From the NCBI GenBank assembly GCA_944990035.1, contig CALYLX010000047.1, positions 1-64,000 of the forward strand: a stretch of 64,000 bases of DNA, written 5' to 3'. The first letter of the stretch is position 1; every line of letters begins with the position of its first letter. This DNA is from Clitopilus passeckerianus (taxonomy: Eukaryota > Basidiomycota > Agaricomycetes > Agaricales > Entolomataceae). This document shows, piece by piece, positions 24,245 to 36,748 of the stretch. A program made the translations under genes and the position numbers. The notes under the pieces are model-generated. The model was given only the letters and a program-made list of their open reading frames with translations, did not search any database and was not told where the DNA came from.

Positions 24245-25965
24245 CTATACATCAAACCTCACTATTTGCTCCCCTCCACCCCTGTCAATCTTCAGCAGCC
24301 TCTTGGCAACACACCCATATATGATACGAGAGGTGCCTTGGCCTGCGACGACTGTGCTTCCCCAATGATTACCCTTTGCGCTTAGCAGATCTTTTGCCTT
24401 GTTCATTGGGATCGCATAATCGGGTAGGGAGGTCAGTAGGGTGAGTAATAAATATGCAGTCAGAATCTGTTGTGCTGTTGGGACAGCATTAGCAGATGAT
24501 GCAGCTGATATCGTCGACGGTGAAGGCGATGATGGGGACGGCGTCAAGGATGACACCGCACGTAATTGGGAGCTGAGAACGAACAATTCAGTTAAGGGAA
24601 GGCTTGCAGAAGAACCTCTACGTACATTGTATCCTTAGCTCGTGATTTCTTCTCTCCAGGTAATATCTGATCGCCCATGGTGGTCCAGAACTTCTCCTGT
24701 AATGCCATGTTTTCATTTGATGAAAACAACGACAGTTGTAGTACTCACAGCATAGCGTTCGAGTTGCGGGTCTGAGGCAGCCGCCGCCCGGTCTCGTGGC
24801 TCCCGTGCTTTGGGCTCGGAACGAGACTGAGGCAGCGGGCGTGAAGGCGGCGATTTAGCTTTAGGACTGGGTTCATGCTGTACAGTGACCACAGGCTCCG
24901 TCTCCTCCCTTGATCTTTCAACCAGAGCTGATGAGGGTCCTGAATTGAAACCTGGTTTTGCAATCGGTGTGCTGAGACTTGGCTGATCTGCGAAGGTAGA
25001 AGTTCCCGCCTTTCCTGCCAGCGGAGATGCCTCCATAAAGGACGTGACAGAAACATCCCCCAAGTCGACCCGCTCATTCATCAAATTCTCGGTAAACCGC
25101 AAGGTTTTCGCCGATGCCATTGGTGTGTTCCAAAATTGATCTTGGGGAGACTGAGGTGGTGGTGCTCGAGATTTAGGTTCGATCTTTTTCTTCGTAGCTG
25201 CTCGGGCTTCTACTTCCTTGTCTTTAATTGCTTGTTGTTTCTGGAAACTGATGTTGGACAGAGCTTATACGTCGATAGAAATTGAGCTTACCCGTTGCTG
25301 GAGCTCTATCATCTTTGCTTGTAGATCGTGAATTCGTTTCTCCTCCTTTTGAACGAGGGTTTGGAGAGAGGCATCCGGCGCCGGAGCATCCTAAAGAACA
25401 AAAGGCTTAGCACGCGTTGGAAGATGAATCGGTACCATACTTACCTCCAGTGTAGTACTCAGGCCTGTGATCTCCTCTCTGGCTACTTTCAAACGTGCAA
25501 TAATGTCCAGAACTCTGGAACGCGCCCGAGACATGGGTCTGATTGACTGACTATTAACTGTTTGAAAAGTCAAGGATGTAGATAGATGAGGTCGACTCAC
25601 TATCGATCGATACATTTGAGAGCGGCCTGCGCGTAAACCTCTGGCTCTACGCCCCTTGGCTTCAACGCGTCGTCGCGTTTGGGCGCTGGGCGTCGAAGAG
25701 GTGTGGCTCCTGTGAACGCTGCACGAGCCAGTTCCGGTGCCGGTGCAGCTCTTTCATCCAGTGCTGGTCTCTGAATTGTGAAGAGCGCGAGTTCGGAAGG
25801 ATCGATATCACGAATCAAGTCGCCAAGGTCTGTAGAGAGCACGGCGCGCGTATATGGACCAGCTCCCGCCTTTCTGTCATGACCTCGAGCAATGAGCTCT
25901 GCTGTTGCTTTAATTGAACGCGTATTTCGTGATAAACGGTCAATTTGGTCGGATAAGGAGGCCAT
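24245..25965 (-). CDS. SPC34: DASH/Dam1 complex subunit Spc34
   Basis: Spc34 is one of the ten subunits of the fungal DASH ring that couples kinetochores to microtubules. The N-terminus MASLSDQIDRLSRNTRSIKA and the segment LSTDLGDLIRDIDPSELALF match the family. Coiled-coil follows (SRVLDIIARLKVAREEITGL; LVQKEEKRIHDLQAKMIELQ), then a basic and Ser/Pro-rich region. The C-terminal part is AEKFWTTMGDQILPGEKKSR then, after an intron near 24561-24613, SQLRAVSSLTPSPSSPS.., a helix TAQQILTAYLLLTLLTSLPD and KAKDLLSAKG, ending VRFDV at TGA 24245-24247. The C-terminal extension is longer than in yeast. Five or more introns, no frame breaks. It is divergent from the DOCK gene (107 bp) and convergent with ATG5 (16 bp). 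Confidence 0.85.
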
Positions 25966-26072
25966 TATGAATGCAATTGATGATGATCAAGGTTGTAATT
26001 GCAGAGTACCGAGTTGTGGAACCAAATAAACGCAGTGCTTCAAGTTACCCGTATACCCTCAATTCCCCTTCA
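25966..26072. promoter_or_regulatory. Short divergent promoter between SPC34 and the DOCK gene
   Basis: Only 107 bp separate the SPC34 ATG and the preferred DOCK ATG at 26073. The DOCK frame is open with an ATG back to 25971, which would leave 5 bp, so the later ATG is preferred. A 20-codon out-of-frame ATG frame begins at 25967 and ends at about 26029 and would act as an upstream ORF if included in the DOCK transcript. Confidence 0.35.
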
Positions 26073-29000
26073 ATGTGGGAGCCGTTACCACTCATCGCAT
26101 ACGGTTATGCCATTCATCCACTCACCCCAAATCGAAGAGAAACAAAGTTTTCTGCAAGAAATCGTCTTTCAACAGTAACAGAGGCCTCCACCGACGATCA
26201 TTTCATACACCGCGACGTGGTCTCGTTAGAACTTGGAGACGAGATTTATGCATTCGAGAAATACACGCCGTCTAGTATTCACGAGTCTGTCTGGTACAGA
26301 GGGTGTGTCTCCATGTTTGCTGCCAGAAACTGCACATTCTGACCCAATTCCCCAGGTATGTTGTCTGCACGACTAGACGTCCACAGGTTACATGGGCTTC
26401 AAACGATCCAACGTCAACAACACCCCCAAAGACCATAGCCAAGGTAGAAGAACCTCAGCAGGTGTATATCGGCATATTCCCCGCCTCTCACATCATTATT
26501 CGCGACCATCTCTCTGATGCAGAAGGACGTCTTCCCGGCTTCACCAGTCAGACTCCTGTCGGCGGTGGGGTCATTACTCCCCATGCCCCCAGCTCAAACT
26601 ACCCAGGTAGCCGCAATAGTATCGTGTCTGCTACCACGTCAGATTTGGACCGAAAATCTTTCCGGCTAGGGCCCCCACCCGAGCAAGCCAAATCCTCTCT
26701 ACACCGGCTCCCAGTCTACACTCCAAGCCTTCCCCCTTCATCTCCCAACGGTTCTCAAATCATCAAACCATTCCCCCCACGCCCTTCACTCAAGTCTGGC
26801 GATGACACTGCTTCTGGAGTGACCCAGCCTATCATCGACGAAATCGCCTCAGCTTTGCGTGAATGGCATACCCTCATGTTCCAGTATCTGGCGCGACGCG
26901 ATTATAAACTCTTCCAAGTTGTGAAAGAGCATCTCGAAGCCCTCCATTCAGGACGCCGGCAACTTTTAGCGGAAACGCTAAGTACGGAAGAGACAATCAA
27001 CATGCGCCGCGAATGTGTGACCAGACTGGTCAGCGGCAATATCGTACAAGGCCTTGACGTTATTGTTCGACATCCCACTTGGGGTGGACTTGTCAATGTG
27101 GACGTTGAGGGAGACATAGACCCTCGCAGCTGGGTGAGCGCTATTCGGATGTATGCAATGCAAACATCGCTTGCGTATCTCAACGTCTCGTCGGACGAAT
27201 TACGACCATACGGCCACAGAAACAGCTCCGAATACATCAACTTTGGCCCGTCACCTACACCAGCCCATTCAGCATTCCCCGACTTGCCATATCATCACCA
27301 CTCCAGATCTCGATCTCAGGGTTTACCTCTGTTATCCGGTTCGAATGCCAACAAACCCTCTACTGCCAAATTCTATCACATCTTTCTGGACGTGAGAGCC
27401 TTTGTGGCTTCTCCCTGTGCGCCTGGAGAAACTGCGGAGCTCTTTTTCTCTCTCTACAAGAAGCAGGGTACCCAATTCGTCACCGAAGAGTTTTGTGCAA
27501 TTCTCAACCACAACGGCGTTCTGGCTCGTAACCCTGCAACCCATATCCGCACACTGTTTACAGACCTCTCCCCTTCTGATGTCGGAGACCCAGTGTATCT
27601 CGTGTGCCGCATTGTCCGAAATGGCTCACTGAAGAACCCATCGCACTACTTAGAATCTGGCAGGCGAGGTTCAGAGGCTTCTCGCTTCGATAGCCAGCTA
27701 AACGGTGCTTCTTATGACACAGCTGTCAGCCCCACTAGTCCAAGGACAAATGGCCCCACCGAACCTTCTACTCAAGCTCGTAGACCTTTCGGCTGCGCAG
27801 TTCTGGAGCTCACCCAACTTAGCAAGATGTTTGCCGAGAACGCTGATGTGACCCCGTTGAAAGAACATACGATGCCTATATTCGTACCCACGACAGAGTC
27901 CGCCTTCTCTATGCTACACCAAAACATCATCAATAACAGTACTAAAGATTTCGAGAAATCGTCACGGTAAGCCCGCCTCTCTCTCCATGGCATGGGTCAT
28001 CACTGATCAGTCGAAACAACCAGCGCCGAAATGCTGGCTGTTTCCGTCAAAATATTCCGGGGCGACTCAGAGTCAATCATGCGGGAAAATGTGTCCCTCT
28101 TGCAGGGAGCATCCCCAACACTGCGCCTCGGCTTCCCCGACGTTGTCTTTCCAGGAGACGTTCGCAATGAACTTTATATCAAGCTCTGGTGTGGCGACTT
28201 CACATCCACCCACAGCCAAGGCTCTCGCATCAGCGTTGCAAATCTAGCAAGGGGACAAATGGGACCATCACAAAACAATGTTCAAGTCACTGTCGAAGTC
28301 CGGGACCACCTAGGCCGACCTATCGAAAACGTGATCTCTCAGGGTAGTGGAGAGCCGCTCATGACCCAATTCAATTCCATGGTGTTCCAGCGTTGCAACG
28401 AACCGACGTTCGGGGAACTCATCAAAGTGCAGTTCCCCCTTGAGGGCAAGCCCAACTGGCATCTTTTCTTTACATTCAAGAACAGAGGCGCGCGCGAACG
28501 GGGGACACGCAATGCCCCCGAATCAGGAGATCGGCCTTTCGCTTTCGCGGTCCAGCCCTTGTTCCCCGATCAAAATGCCTTCGTCGAGGATGGCAGCAGA
28601 GTTTTGGTCATGTACCGCGCCGATAAGCTCTCTCAGCTAACCCCCGATATTTATCTGGCAGCACCATCTGTGCTTGTTCCTGGCCAGAAAGCAGAGCATC
28701 TCAGCATACCGGCAGATATGCAACGCCTCGCCCCACCATTACGGGATACGCTTACCATCCGTTCCTCCCTCTGTTCAACTCGGTATACACAGAATCCCAT
28801 CTTACTTCAACTGCTGAACTGGGAAAAGGTCGACCTGGAGACGCTTCCGACCATCCTATCCAAATTCACATTTGTGGGCGAAGGCGAGATCGTCAAATTT
28901 TTACGAGACATTTTTGATGCTCTTTTTGGAATCCTAGTTTCCTTCAGCAATCAAGCCGGCGACATGGACCATCTCGTGTTCAACGCTTTGGTCACAGTTC

Positions 29001-32000
29001 TCGGGATAGTTCAAGACAGGCGCTTCAGCAATTTCCAGCCAGTGCTGGACGTCTATATCGAGAATCACTTCAACTGCACAACCGCATCATTCCGCATCAT
29101 TCGCTCGATGAATGAGCTTCTCGTCAACCCCACAGGCAATGAGTATGCCTCACCTCTACGTGCCGCCCTCAAGGTCTGGCATTACATCTTCAGGTTCATT
29201 ACTCGATCTCGAGAGTTACAAAAGGCGAAGGAGGCAGGCATGGGTGGTGATGCTACTGCGGAGCATCTCGATTCTAAATTCAAGCGTGAAGTCCATTCAC
29301 ACTTGACGGATGTCACCAGAATGATGTCAATCAATGCACCACCTGCAATCATTGGGACCCAAACCATAGCGCTACAACACTTCAACTCCATCCTCCCAGA
29401 GCTTGCCAAAATTTTCCCGACGGTTGAACTGGTGACTATTGTTACCTCCTTCGCTAATGCAGTGACAGTGGGGAAAGGGAAGATCCTCATCTGGAAGCTC
29501 ATCATGTATCTGCAAGTTGTCAAGGGATTCTTATTCGACATTCCCCAATCTCGTCCTCTACTGGTGGAAGCAGTCATCATTTGCATCAAACCACACTTCG
29601 GAAGATATGACGAGTTTGTGCATATTCAATCGAATGATGGGGAGGCAGCTAGAGATGCAGCTCGCGTTGGCTGGCTGGAAAGCATCCGCCTTTGCGTTAC
29701 TATTGTTGCTGTGATGCTTGACAAGCTGCAACAAAATCTTGTCAATCCAGAAATTATCGCGGATCGCAATGCCTATCGGCTGGAGAAGGAAAATATTGAA
29801 TACCTTCTCTCTTTACTCCCTCGGTATGCGCAATCACGGTTGCACAAAGTATTCTACTAATACATTCCATCTAGGCTGCTGGACTCTTACCGAGAATTTC
29901 AAAGCCCCGCGTCCAAAAGAGCGATCGAGCGGTCGCCGACCACGTTAAAAGCACCGATCCCGATTACCTTCCCTGAATCGTACCCATTCTCTCTTTTAGC
30001 CTACTTACCAGACGCACCACGACGTCCAGGTAGCACGCCTATATCCGGAAACGGAGAACCTCTCTTTAATCCGGGTCTAGGAGAGACTGCAATTGTCTTT
30101 CTAGTGCTCATTCTCGCCTCTCCAACCAGTCATATCCTGGACTTCCTGGAGAATAGTCTGGAACTCGAAGGTCGGGAGCGCTTCATCTCACTGCTAAACC
30201 AGTTTTTTGCTGTGGCTACGTCAATTCTCGACAACGATGCGTTCCCTAAAACATGGCTGAACGTGAACATTTTGTCTCACAAAGTTCTCACCAAAATGAT
30301 GGACCCCGTGGCTGCTATACTTGAAAAAGAGTTCATACCTTCTCAAGAATCCGAGTCGCTCTTTGATGCAAATCTATGGCGGGAAGCATTCTCCATGTTA
30401 CTAAAACTGCTGTCTTCAGACCAGCTCGTTATTGAAGAATTCAGCCCTCAGGTGAATTTTGGACATTTACTGGCTTGACAAAGTGACTCATTTTTTTCTA
30501 GAAACGCCGTGCTGTGTGGCGTCTAGCAGGAGACCTCCGCGGGGAAGGCGCCTCCATCCTCTTGACCCTTTGGCAAGGATTAGGGTGGGCAGAGAATGTT
30601 ACAACCACTGGTGAACCGCCTATCCGATATGGAGTGAGTTTCTGGAATTCACCTGTTGTTGGCGGCATTAAATCTGGTTTGGATTGACAGGGCTACCAGA
30701 CTTACCTCCATTCTCTGGTCGGCCAAGTTGTGAACCTATGCCTAAGCCACCATGACCAACTCCGGATCAATGCTGTTCAAGTCCTCTATAGCATGATCGT
30801 GTCCGAGTACCATCAAGCAGCTCATTTCGACGAGATTGAACACGAATTAGTCACTCGCCTCGACTCCCTATTCATGTCCGACAGTAAAGGCGACGACATT
30901 TCCAGAGCATATTTCATTGCTCACCTACGACTCTTATTCGAGACTTACGATGTCGAAGAACCGCTTAGGGAACGAGTATCCACTTTCCTGGATTCCGTGG
31001 ATCTGTTCCTCGACCTACTGTTGAGCGTTCGTGATCTGCCAGAAGGTGAAGAATTTGCAGATGATAGGGTCATAGCCACGGTGGGTCCTTTTCCATATCA
31101 ACAGATGTACTCTTGGCTAACATCTACACAACAGCTCCGCCTCATGAATTTCATCAGAAGAATTGGCCGGGATGAGATTTATATCAAATATGTGCATCAG
31201 CTGGTCAACGTGAGTTTAGTACTTGAAGCTACTCACATTAATGGCTCTGAACTCGGTATAGATGCACCTTCAATCACAAAATTATGTTGAAGCCGCCTTA
31301 ACCCTCAAGCTACATGCAGACCTCCATGAATGGGACTTGAATTCCTTTGTCGGCCCGATGGAAGAACTAGGGCTTCCTCAGCAGTCACAATTCCACCGGA
31401 AGGAAACACTCTGTCTTCTCATTCTAGACTACCTAGGTAAACGCCTCCCAAATTTGGCTGATGGCTCTATTGACGGTTTCCAAACCGATAGGGAAGGGGA
31501 AAGCGTGGGAGCGGGCAATCGACATTTGCAAGGAGCTGGCACATCAACATGCAGAGGTCACATTCAATTAGTAAGTCGCAGTTTCTTCTGAAGACACACA
31601 ACCTGACGCGAGTTTCCCTACCACAGCCGGCGATTATCGGACATCCTTCGGCACCAAGCCACCCTTCTTGAACATATAGTGACTGATCAGAGAGTCTACC
31701 CAGACTACTACCGTGTCACATTCTATGGCAAATTCCCCGCCGCAATCCGTGACAAGCGCTTCATAGTAAGCTAATCTCTGAGTTTGGAATACAAATGCTG
31801 ATGAAGTTTAGTACCGCGGATACGAATGGGAGAAATTCGGGGCGTTCTGTGAGCGTATGCTCAACAAGCATCCTGGAGCCCAGCTATTCAGAGGCTCTGG
31901 CGATCCGCCAGTGGATATTCGCTTTGGAAATGACCAATGGATACAATGTGTGGCTGTGACTCCCGAACCAGACCGAACTCGCCCCATCTTTACAAATCCG

Positions 32001-33229
32001 GATGTGCCTCTTCCTGTCCGTACCTACTACGAGCACAGGTAATTATGCTGAATTTTTTCGCATACTTTGTCGAGTTAACTCGCTTTTCAGTGCCATAAAT
32101 CTGTTCAGTTCCTCACGGCAGCTCAAGAAGATTAATCGAGACGGGACTGAGGAGCTCTGGCTCGAGAAGACCTACTATACGACTGAAGAGGCCTTCCCTA
32201 CCGTCTTGCGTCGCTCGGAGGTGATTGATGTGGCAGTCATGGAGATCTCTCCGCTCGAAAACGCCATCAACGAAGTCGAAGAGAAGACGAAGGAACTTGC
32301 AACATTGAACATGAAATATCAGGCTCTTGCCAAAACGTCGCAACTCGTGACTACAAATGCTCTTGCAATGGCGCTCAATGGCGCAGTAGATGCCCCGTTG
32401 AACACCGGTATCTCATCTTACCGCCAAATGTTCTTCGGCCCAGATTACGTGGCACGTAACCCAGAACGAGCAGAATTGGTTGAGAAACTGAAGGACAGCA
32501 TCAATGAACAGGTGAGCCTCATGAATATCTGTGTTTGACTCATGATACTGACATGACCTGAAGGTTGGGGTCATTGACAGCTGCCTGAAGCTTCATGGGC
32601 ATTTATGTCCCCCAGAGTTTATTCCTTTCCACGAAGAACTGGAGAAATTATTCAAGAAGAATTTCCGGGAAGAACTTCGCCGCCTTGCTGTGGGCGGAAC
32701 CTCGGAATCTGTCTCTCCCTCTCCGCCTTCTTATGTGAACGCTGCTTCATCGTCGTATCAACCTTCGCTATTCGACCAGTCGACTCACAGAACGGCTTCA
32801 TCAAGCGAGACGGCCCGAGGCAACTACATGCTGCCGCCTCTCCAATTAGGGCCAGCAGCTGGCCTGAACTCTGGCCTCAGTCCAACACTATTCCCACCCC
32901 AGTCGCCATCGAGTGTGCACAACATGCCGCTTCCTCAGAAGCAAACGCCTCTCCAGAGGCATCTTGCTCATTTAGCACGCTATGGCATGAATGGGCTTTC
33001 CTCTGCCCCAGGCGACATCGGTGGCGTAGATACCCTCTCCATGGTGGAGTCTCCTCGAGATTCTATTGTCAACGTCGGGAACGCACTTCATCCTTCAGCA
33101 GCCGCCAAGATATCAGGGGCTTCGGTTGTTACCTCTCAAGCAAGTAGCATCGGGTCCTTGGGAAATTCCTTGAAAGGTCGTTTCTCAAGATTCGGGAGCC
33201 TTAATTTCGGTCGGAAGAATCACCATTAG
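26073..33229 (+). CDS. DOCK-family guanine nucleotide exchange factor (SH3, DHR-1, DHR-2)
   Basis: This is a 7.2-kb gene of about 2,000 residues. DOCK proteins activate Rac/Rho-type GTPases; yeast Dck1 with Lmo1 acts on Rho5. The N-terminal SH3 region contains LELGDEIYAFEKYTPSSIHE, VWYRGYVV and QQVYIGIFPASHIIIRD. A C2-like DHR-1 domain covers about 28030-28660 (NELYIKLWCGDFTSTHSQG; VQVTVEVRDHLGRPIENVIS; WHLFFTFKNRG). Helical armadillo-like repeats follow, split by an intron at 29827-29874 that bypasses a TAA. The catalytic DHR-2 domain is at about 31540-32660: KAWERAIDICKELAHQHAEV, YYRVTFYGKFPAAIRDKRFI, YRGYEWEKFGAFCERM, and LKLHGHLCPPEFIPFHEELE. The tail is Ser/Pro-rich, a possible SH3 ligand, and ends FGSLNFGRKNHH at TAG 33227-33229. 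All joins are in frame. Confidence 0.92.
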
Positions 33230-33592
33230 TCAATCACTTGATACCTCAGCACTCACATACCATCTACCTATCGTACTATATCTTCACATAATTGGTTGCT
33301 CAAAGTAAAGAGTCTTTCCTTGCCGGGTCTAGTTGACATTATGATATCGATGTGTCGCTAAATGTAAAGTACCATTTTCAACATAGCCTTTCGCCCATTT
33401 GCTGGTGGTAAAGTGTGTTGTGAATGAGTGTAATAATGATAATATTAAATGTGGACCGAACCACCAAAATCAGCCATGTAAAATAAGATACACAAGGTGC
33501 TGCAATGTCCAGGTGAACGATATCAAATACTAGGTACGCTGAATACACCCCAGAGAATCCAACCCATCAAAATAGAAAAACAATAAACCCAA
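33230..33592. other. Intergenic between convergent DOCK and MedA-like genes
   Basis: AT-rich 3' flanking sequence of two convergent genes. No coding content, repeat or RNA gene was seen. Confidence 0.55.
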
Positions 33593-35471
33593 CTAAAGGT
33601 AAGGGTGATCGGTAACGTCCATCGCCTCCGCAGGTATACTACCATGAAAGGGTGTAAGGGTTTCGTACGGAGTTCCAAAATCAAGGTCGTAGGCCATGAC
33701 AGCTGGACTATTCCCATGATGCTGTATCTCGCCGAATTGGTTGTAGTGCTCGATCATCACTTCAGTCGCCTTTTCGAAATCAGACACTGTCCCGATGGGT
33801 GCACTACCCCAACCTGAAGTTGCTGCAGGTGCGCTCGCGGAGATTGGTGTATGGGGAGGATGCATGAGTTCTGTGTCATAAAAAGGGAATGATCCTGGAG
33901 CGGGCCCATCCAATGAAGAGCATAGGATCTCAGAGCTTTCCGAGGATGCCAAAAACGCAAAATCATCTTCGTACCCAGAAGGTAAAGAGGAAGTACTTGC
34001 TGACGCAGCTGCAGCTGCCGCAGCGTGAAGTTCATCCAGGTATGAGTCTTCCGGGTTAACCGAAGGCGGGCAGGTAAGCTCATAGTCTCCTGGTGCGTCC
34101 TCAGAGCTGCCTGCACTTGATGCAGGGGAAGGGACCTGAGAGGAGTGGGAGGAGTCTATTCGGGGAATTGCTGAGACGTCGATCGTCTTCACGGATTTTT
34201 AGGATGGCTCATGTAGGGCGAAGAGGAGGGCACTCACATATTTTGAAAGTATCTTGTCCAATGCTTGATCAAGCTGGCCCCACTCGAATACTTTCAAGTC
34301 CTTCTCGATGTTTCTCGGCTTGGGATCGGGGAACTCCATGATACGCTGGAAAAACTGTTCAAATCCAGGTTTGTGCTTGGAAACGGTAGTTGGGCGAAGG
34401 CCTTCGAGATTTCTCCGGATGCGATTCTTCTCTTCGACAGGAAAGTCGCTGTTTGTAAGGCGCTCGAGGAGAAATATGATGTCGACAGAGGTTACGTAGC
34501 AGCTTTCTGACTCTTCACGATAGATGCAAGATATGACGCTATCGGCCTCTTGATAATCTTCTGCCTTGATTGGCTCGCAGGAGACGATTAGGCGACAGCC
34601 ATCCTGGACTTTGTTGAACCGCACAAGCCGACGACCAACTGCGACTTCAGATGTCGACCAGCCGGCGCATATATTTGCTAAAGGAGTCGCAAGTTGCAGA
34701 ATAGGGGTCTGTATATGCGGGTTTATATTGTGTTTGCCGTTCTTGTGGCGCAACATCGTGTCGGTCTTGGTCCTGCGGTGGAGTTGGACTTCATTCGGTT
34801 GCTGGGGGGTTCCGTTGATCGACCCGGGATGATATGACGCTGGCCTTGACGAAGATCCTGAGGCGGAGCGGAGGCGGCTGTGATTTGTGGAGGTGGGTGA
34901 CGGGGTCGGTATTTGAGAACTCCTCCTTCTGAAGGCGATCTGTTCGGGTGGGTGGTTGATGCTGTTGGTAGGAAGCGATAATTTTTTGTGATTCATCCTG
35001 GTAGCAGAGTCGGCGGCAGGGAAAGGAGAGATACCTGAAAACGGAGATGTTTAGTTCTTAAAGACCCAAAACTCCTATTTGTGGTGAAATCGACGAACCG
35101 GGCGTCCAATAGGAGAACTCGCCAAAAGTGACCGAGTCGAGGACTTTGTTATTCTGATCGAGTGCTTGGACAGATATAGGGACCTTTGTGGATGGAAACT
35201 GAGCATTGTCGAAAGGAGGAGCGAGAGCATCGAGCTGCCATTTGCCGTATGCGGTGTCCTGCATCTCTCGTACTGTTGTTGCTACCGCTTTATTGCCAAG
35301 GACGAGTCGAACGTATATTGCGTCCGCAAAGTCTGGATGAAAATGGACTCTGGCAGATATTGGCGTGCCAGGTTCTCCTTCTGCTGGGGTATAGCCAAGA
35401 ACGTGAATAATGCCGTTTTCTGAGAGAACCTTTGGCTTGTTTTGCTGATCAAAAGCAGCGGGAGTAGCCAT
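33593..35471 (-). CDS. Medusa (MedA)/DUF7082-type developmental regulator
   Basis: The start MATPAAFDQQNKPKVLSENG at 35471 is followed by VLGYTPAEGEPGTPISARVH and a beta-rich segment ending VTFGEFSYWTPG. After an intron (about 35031-35098) comes a Ser/Pro linker. The hallmark region then follows: SEVAVGRRLVRFNKVQDGC, VISCIYREESESCYVTSVDI, VEEKNRIRRNLEGLRPTTVS, MEFPDPKPRNIEKDLKVFEW and LDQALDKILSKYS. This block closely resembles the conserved core of the ascomycete MedA/Ren1/Acr1 regulators of conidiophore development, as I remember it. The C-terminus is acidic and Ser/Ala-rich, as expected of an activation domain, ending AMDVTDHPYL at TAG 33593-33595. Nuclear localisation and regulatory function are inferred from the family. 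Confidence 0.75.
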
Positions 35472-35645
35472 AGGATCTGAGCGAAAGAAAGAGGGAGAAA
35501 AAGAAATCGAGCTAAAGGGAACTTTGAGGATTTTAAGGGATTTTTGTGACCCTCTTTGTATATTACAGATCGAACAACAGGGGCTCATTTACCAAATTTG
35601 GAAAAGACCGTGGTGGAGTAAAGAACGGACGGAGGTATTTCCTTT

Positions 35646-36666
35646 TTAGGATACTCCTCGATCTCTGCACCCAATATGTCTTGCAGACCACTCATCGTCA
35701 ATCCACTCCCGCACAACGGCTGGCACGGCTCCTTCGTTCGATACAACTCGTGAACACACTCGGCAGCGGCCAACGAACAGCGAGGAATACGAGGATAGCA
35801 CGCTTACAACGTTCTCTATCCCGATGCCTTCGCCTTCAAGCATCTGCGCCATTTGTTGAGACAGCAGGCGATATACCCCATATTCGGATTCGCAGTGGGG
35901 TCCTTTCTAGAAGGAAGAACAAAAAAGAGGCAGAGGGGGTTTGAATAATCAACGTCATGTAGCAGGTGTCGATTACATACCTTTTCACGCGGTCCGAATG
36001 CAGTCACACTCTCGACTACCAATTTCTTTTCAGAGTTATTGACGAGCGTCATATACGCCGTCAGCACGTCCTCTATCTTGAATCGCACCACGAGCTTTTC
36101 AGAAATCGACACCTGCGCTTGTTCTTGTCGCCGTTGCCTCCATAAATGTAGTTTGGCTTCATTCCGGGAGTTGAAATCCCGAATATACCGACGAATGCCT
36201 TCAAAGTCGGCAACTCCATGATCAACCAGCGGAAATTTTCTTATCTTCCTCTCGTCCGCGGTCGAAATATATGGCTCCGGTGATTTTGGAAATGATTCCT
36301 CGCCCCTGCCCTGGTCAGCTGGGGGGTCAGTCCACTGGTTTCGGAGGCTCACCTCCGTTTCCGATTTTCATGCCGCAATCTGGGTTTGAGATCCGCCCCA
36401 TCCGCTTCCAATCTTTCCTTCGCAGTGGTAAGCGCTTCCTGCACAGGTCCCGACCGAATCTTCTCCGCGATCGACCGAACCTCAGAAAACTCGTTTCGAA
36501 GCTTGTCGGTGCCAGAGTGTGTATTCTCGGGTAACAACAAGTTTTCATTGCCGGGTGCCTTGAGAAGACTAGTTGGAAGTAGCCTCAGGTTCTGTATTTG
36601 GACGCGAAGATCTGACAATGATTGAATATGAGCGCGTAGCTTTGCTGTTTGTTCATTGTCGTCCAT
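35646..36666 (-). CDS. MED27: Mediator complex subunit 27 homologue
   Basis: MED27 is a tail-region Mediator subunit linking activators to RNA polymerase II. The start MDDNEQTAKLRAHIQSLSDL leads a helical N-terminus. The first intron (about 36307-36352) joins ENRKR to RGEESFPKSPEPYI. Then ADFEGIRRYIRDFNSRNEAK and KIEDVLTAYMTLVN. A second intron (about 35909-35978) joins FGPREK to KGPHCESEYGVYRLLSQQMA. The C-terminal family signature is LSSYSSLFVGRCRVCSRVVS followed by VPAVVREW, resembling the human YIKLFQAPCQRCGKFL..LPPTWRD region, with a CxxC pair. The stop is TAA at 35646-35648. The call rests on the C-terminal motif and overall layout, so a diverged relative remains possible. Confidence 0.7.
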
Positions 36667-36748
36667 TAGAAAGAGTTACAGTTTCGCTTACGTAAGTACA
36701 GGTCCTAAACTCCTTCAGCCTCATTAGGCTCCGTTCCCTCAATCGTAT

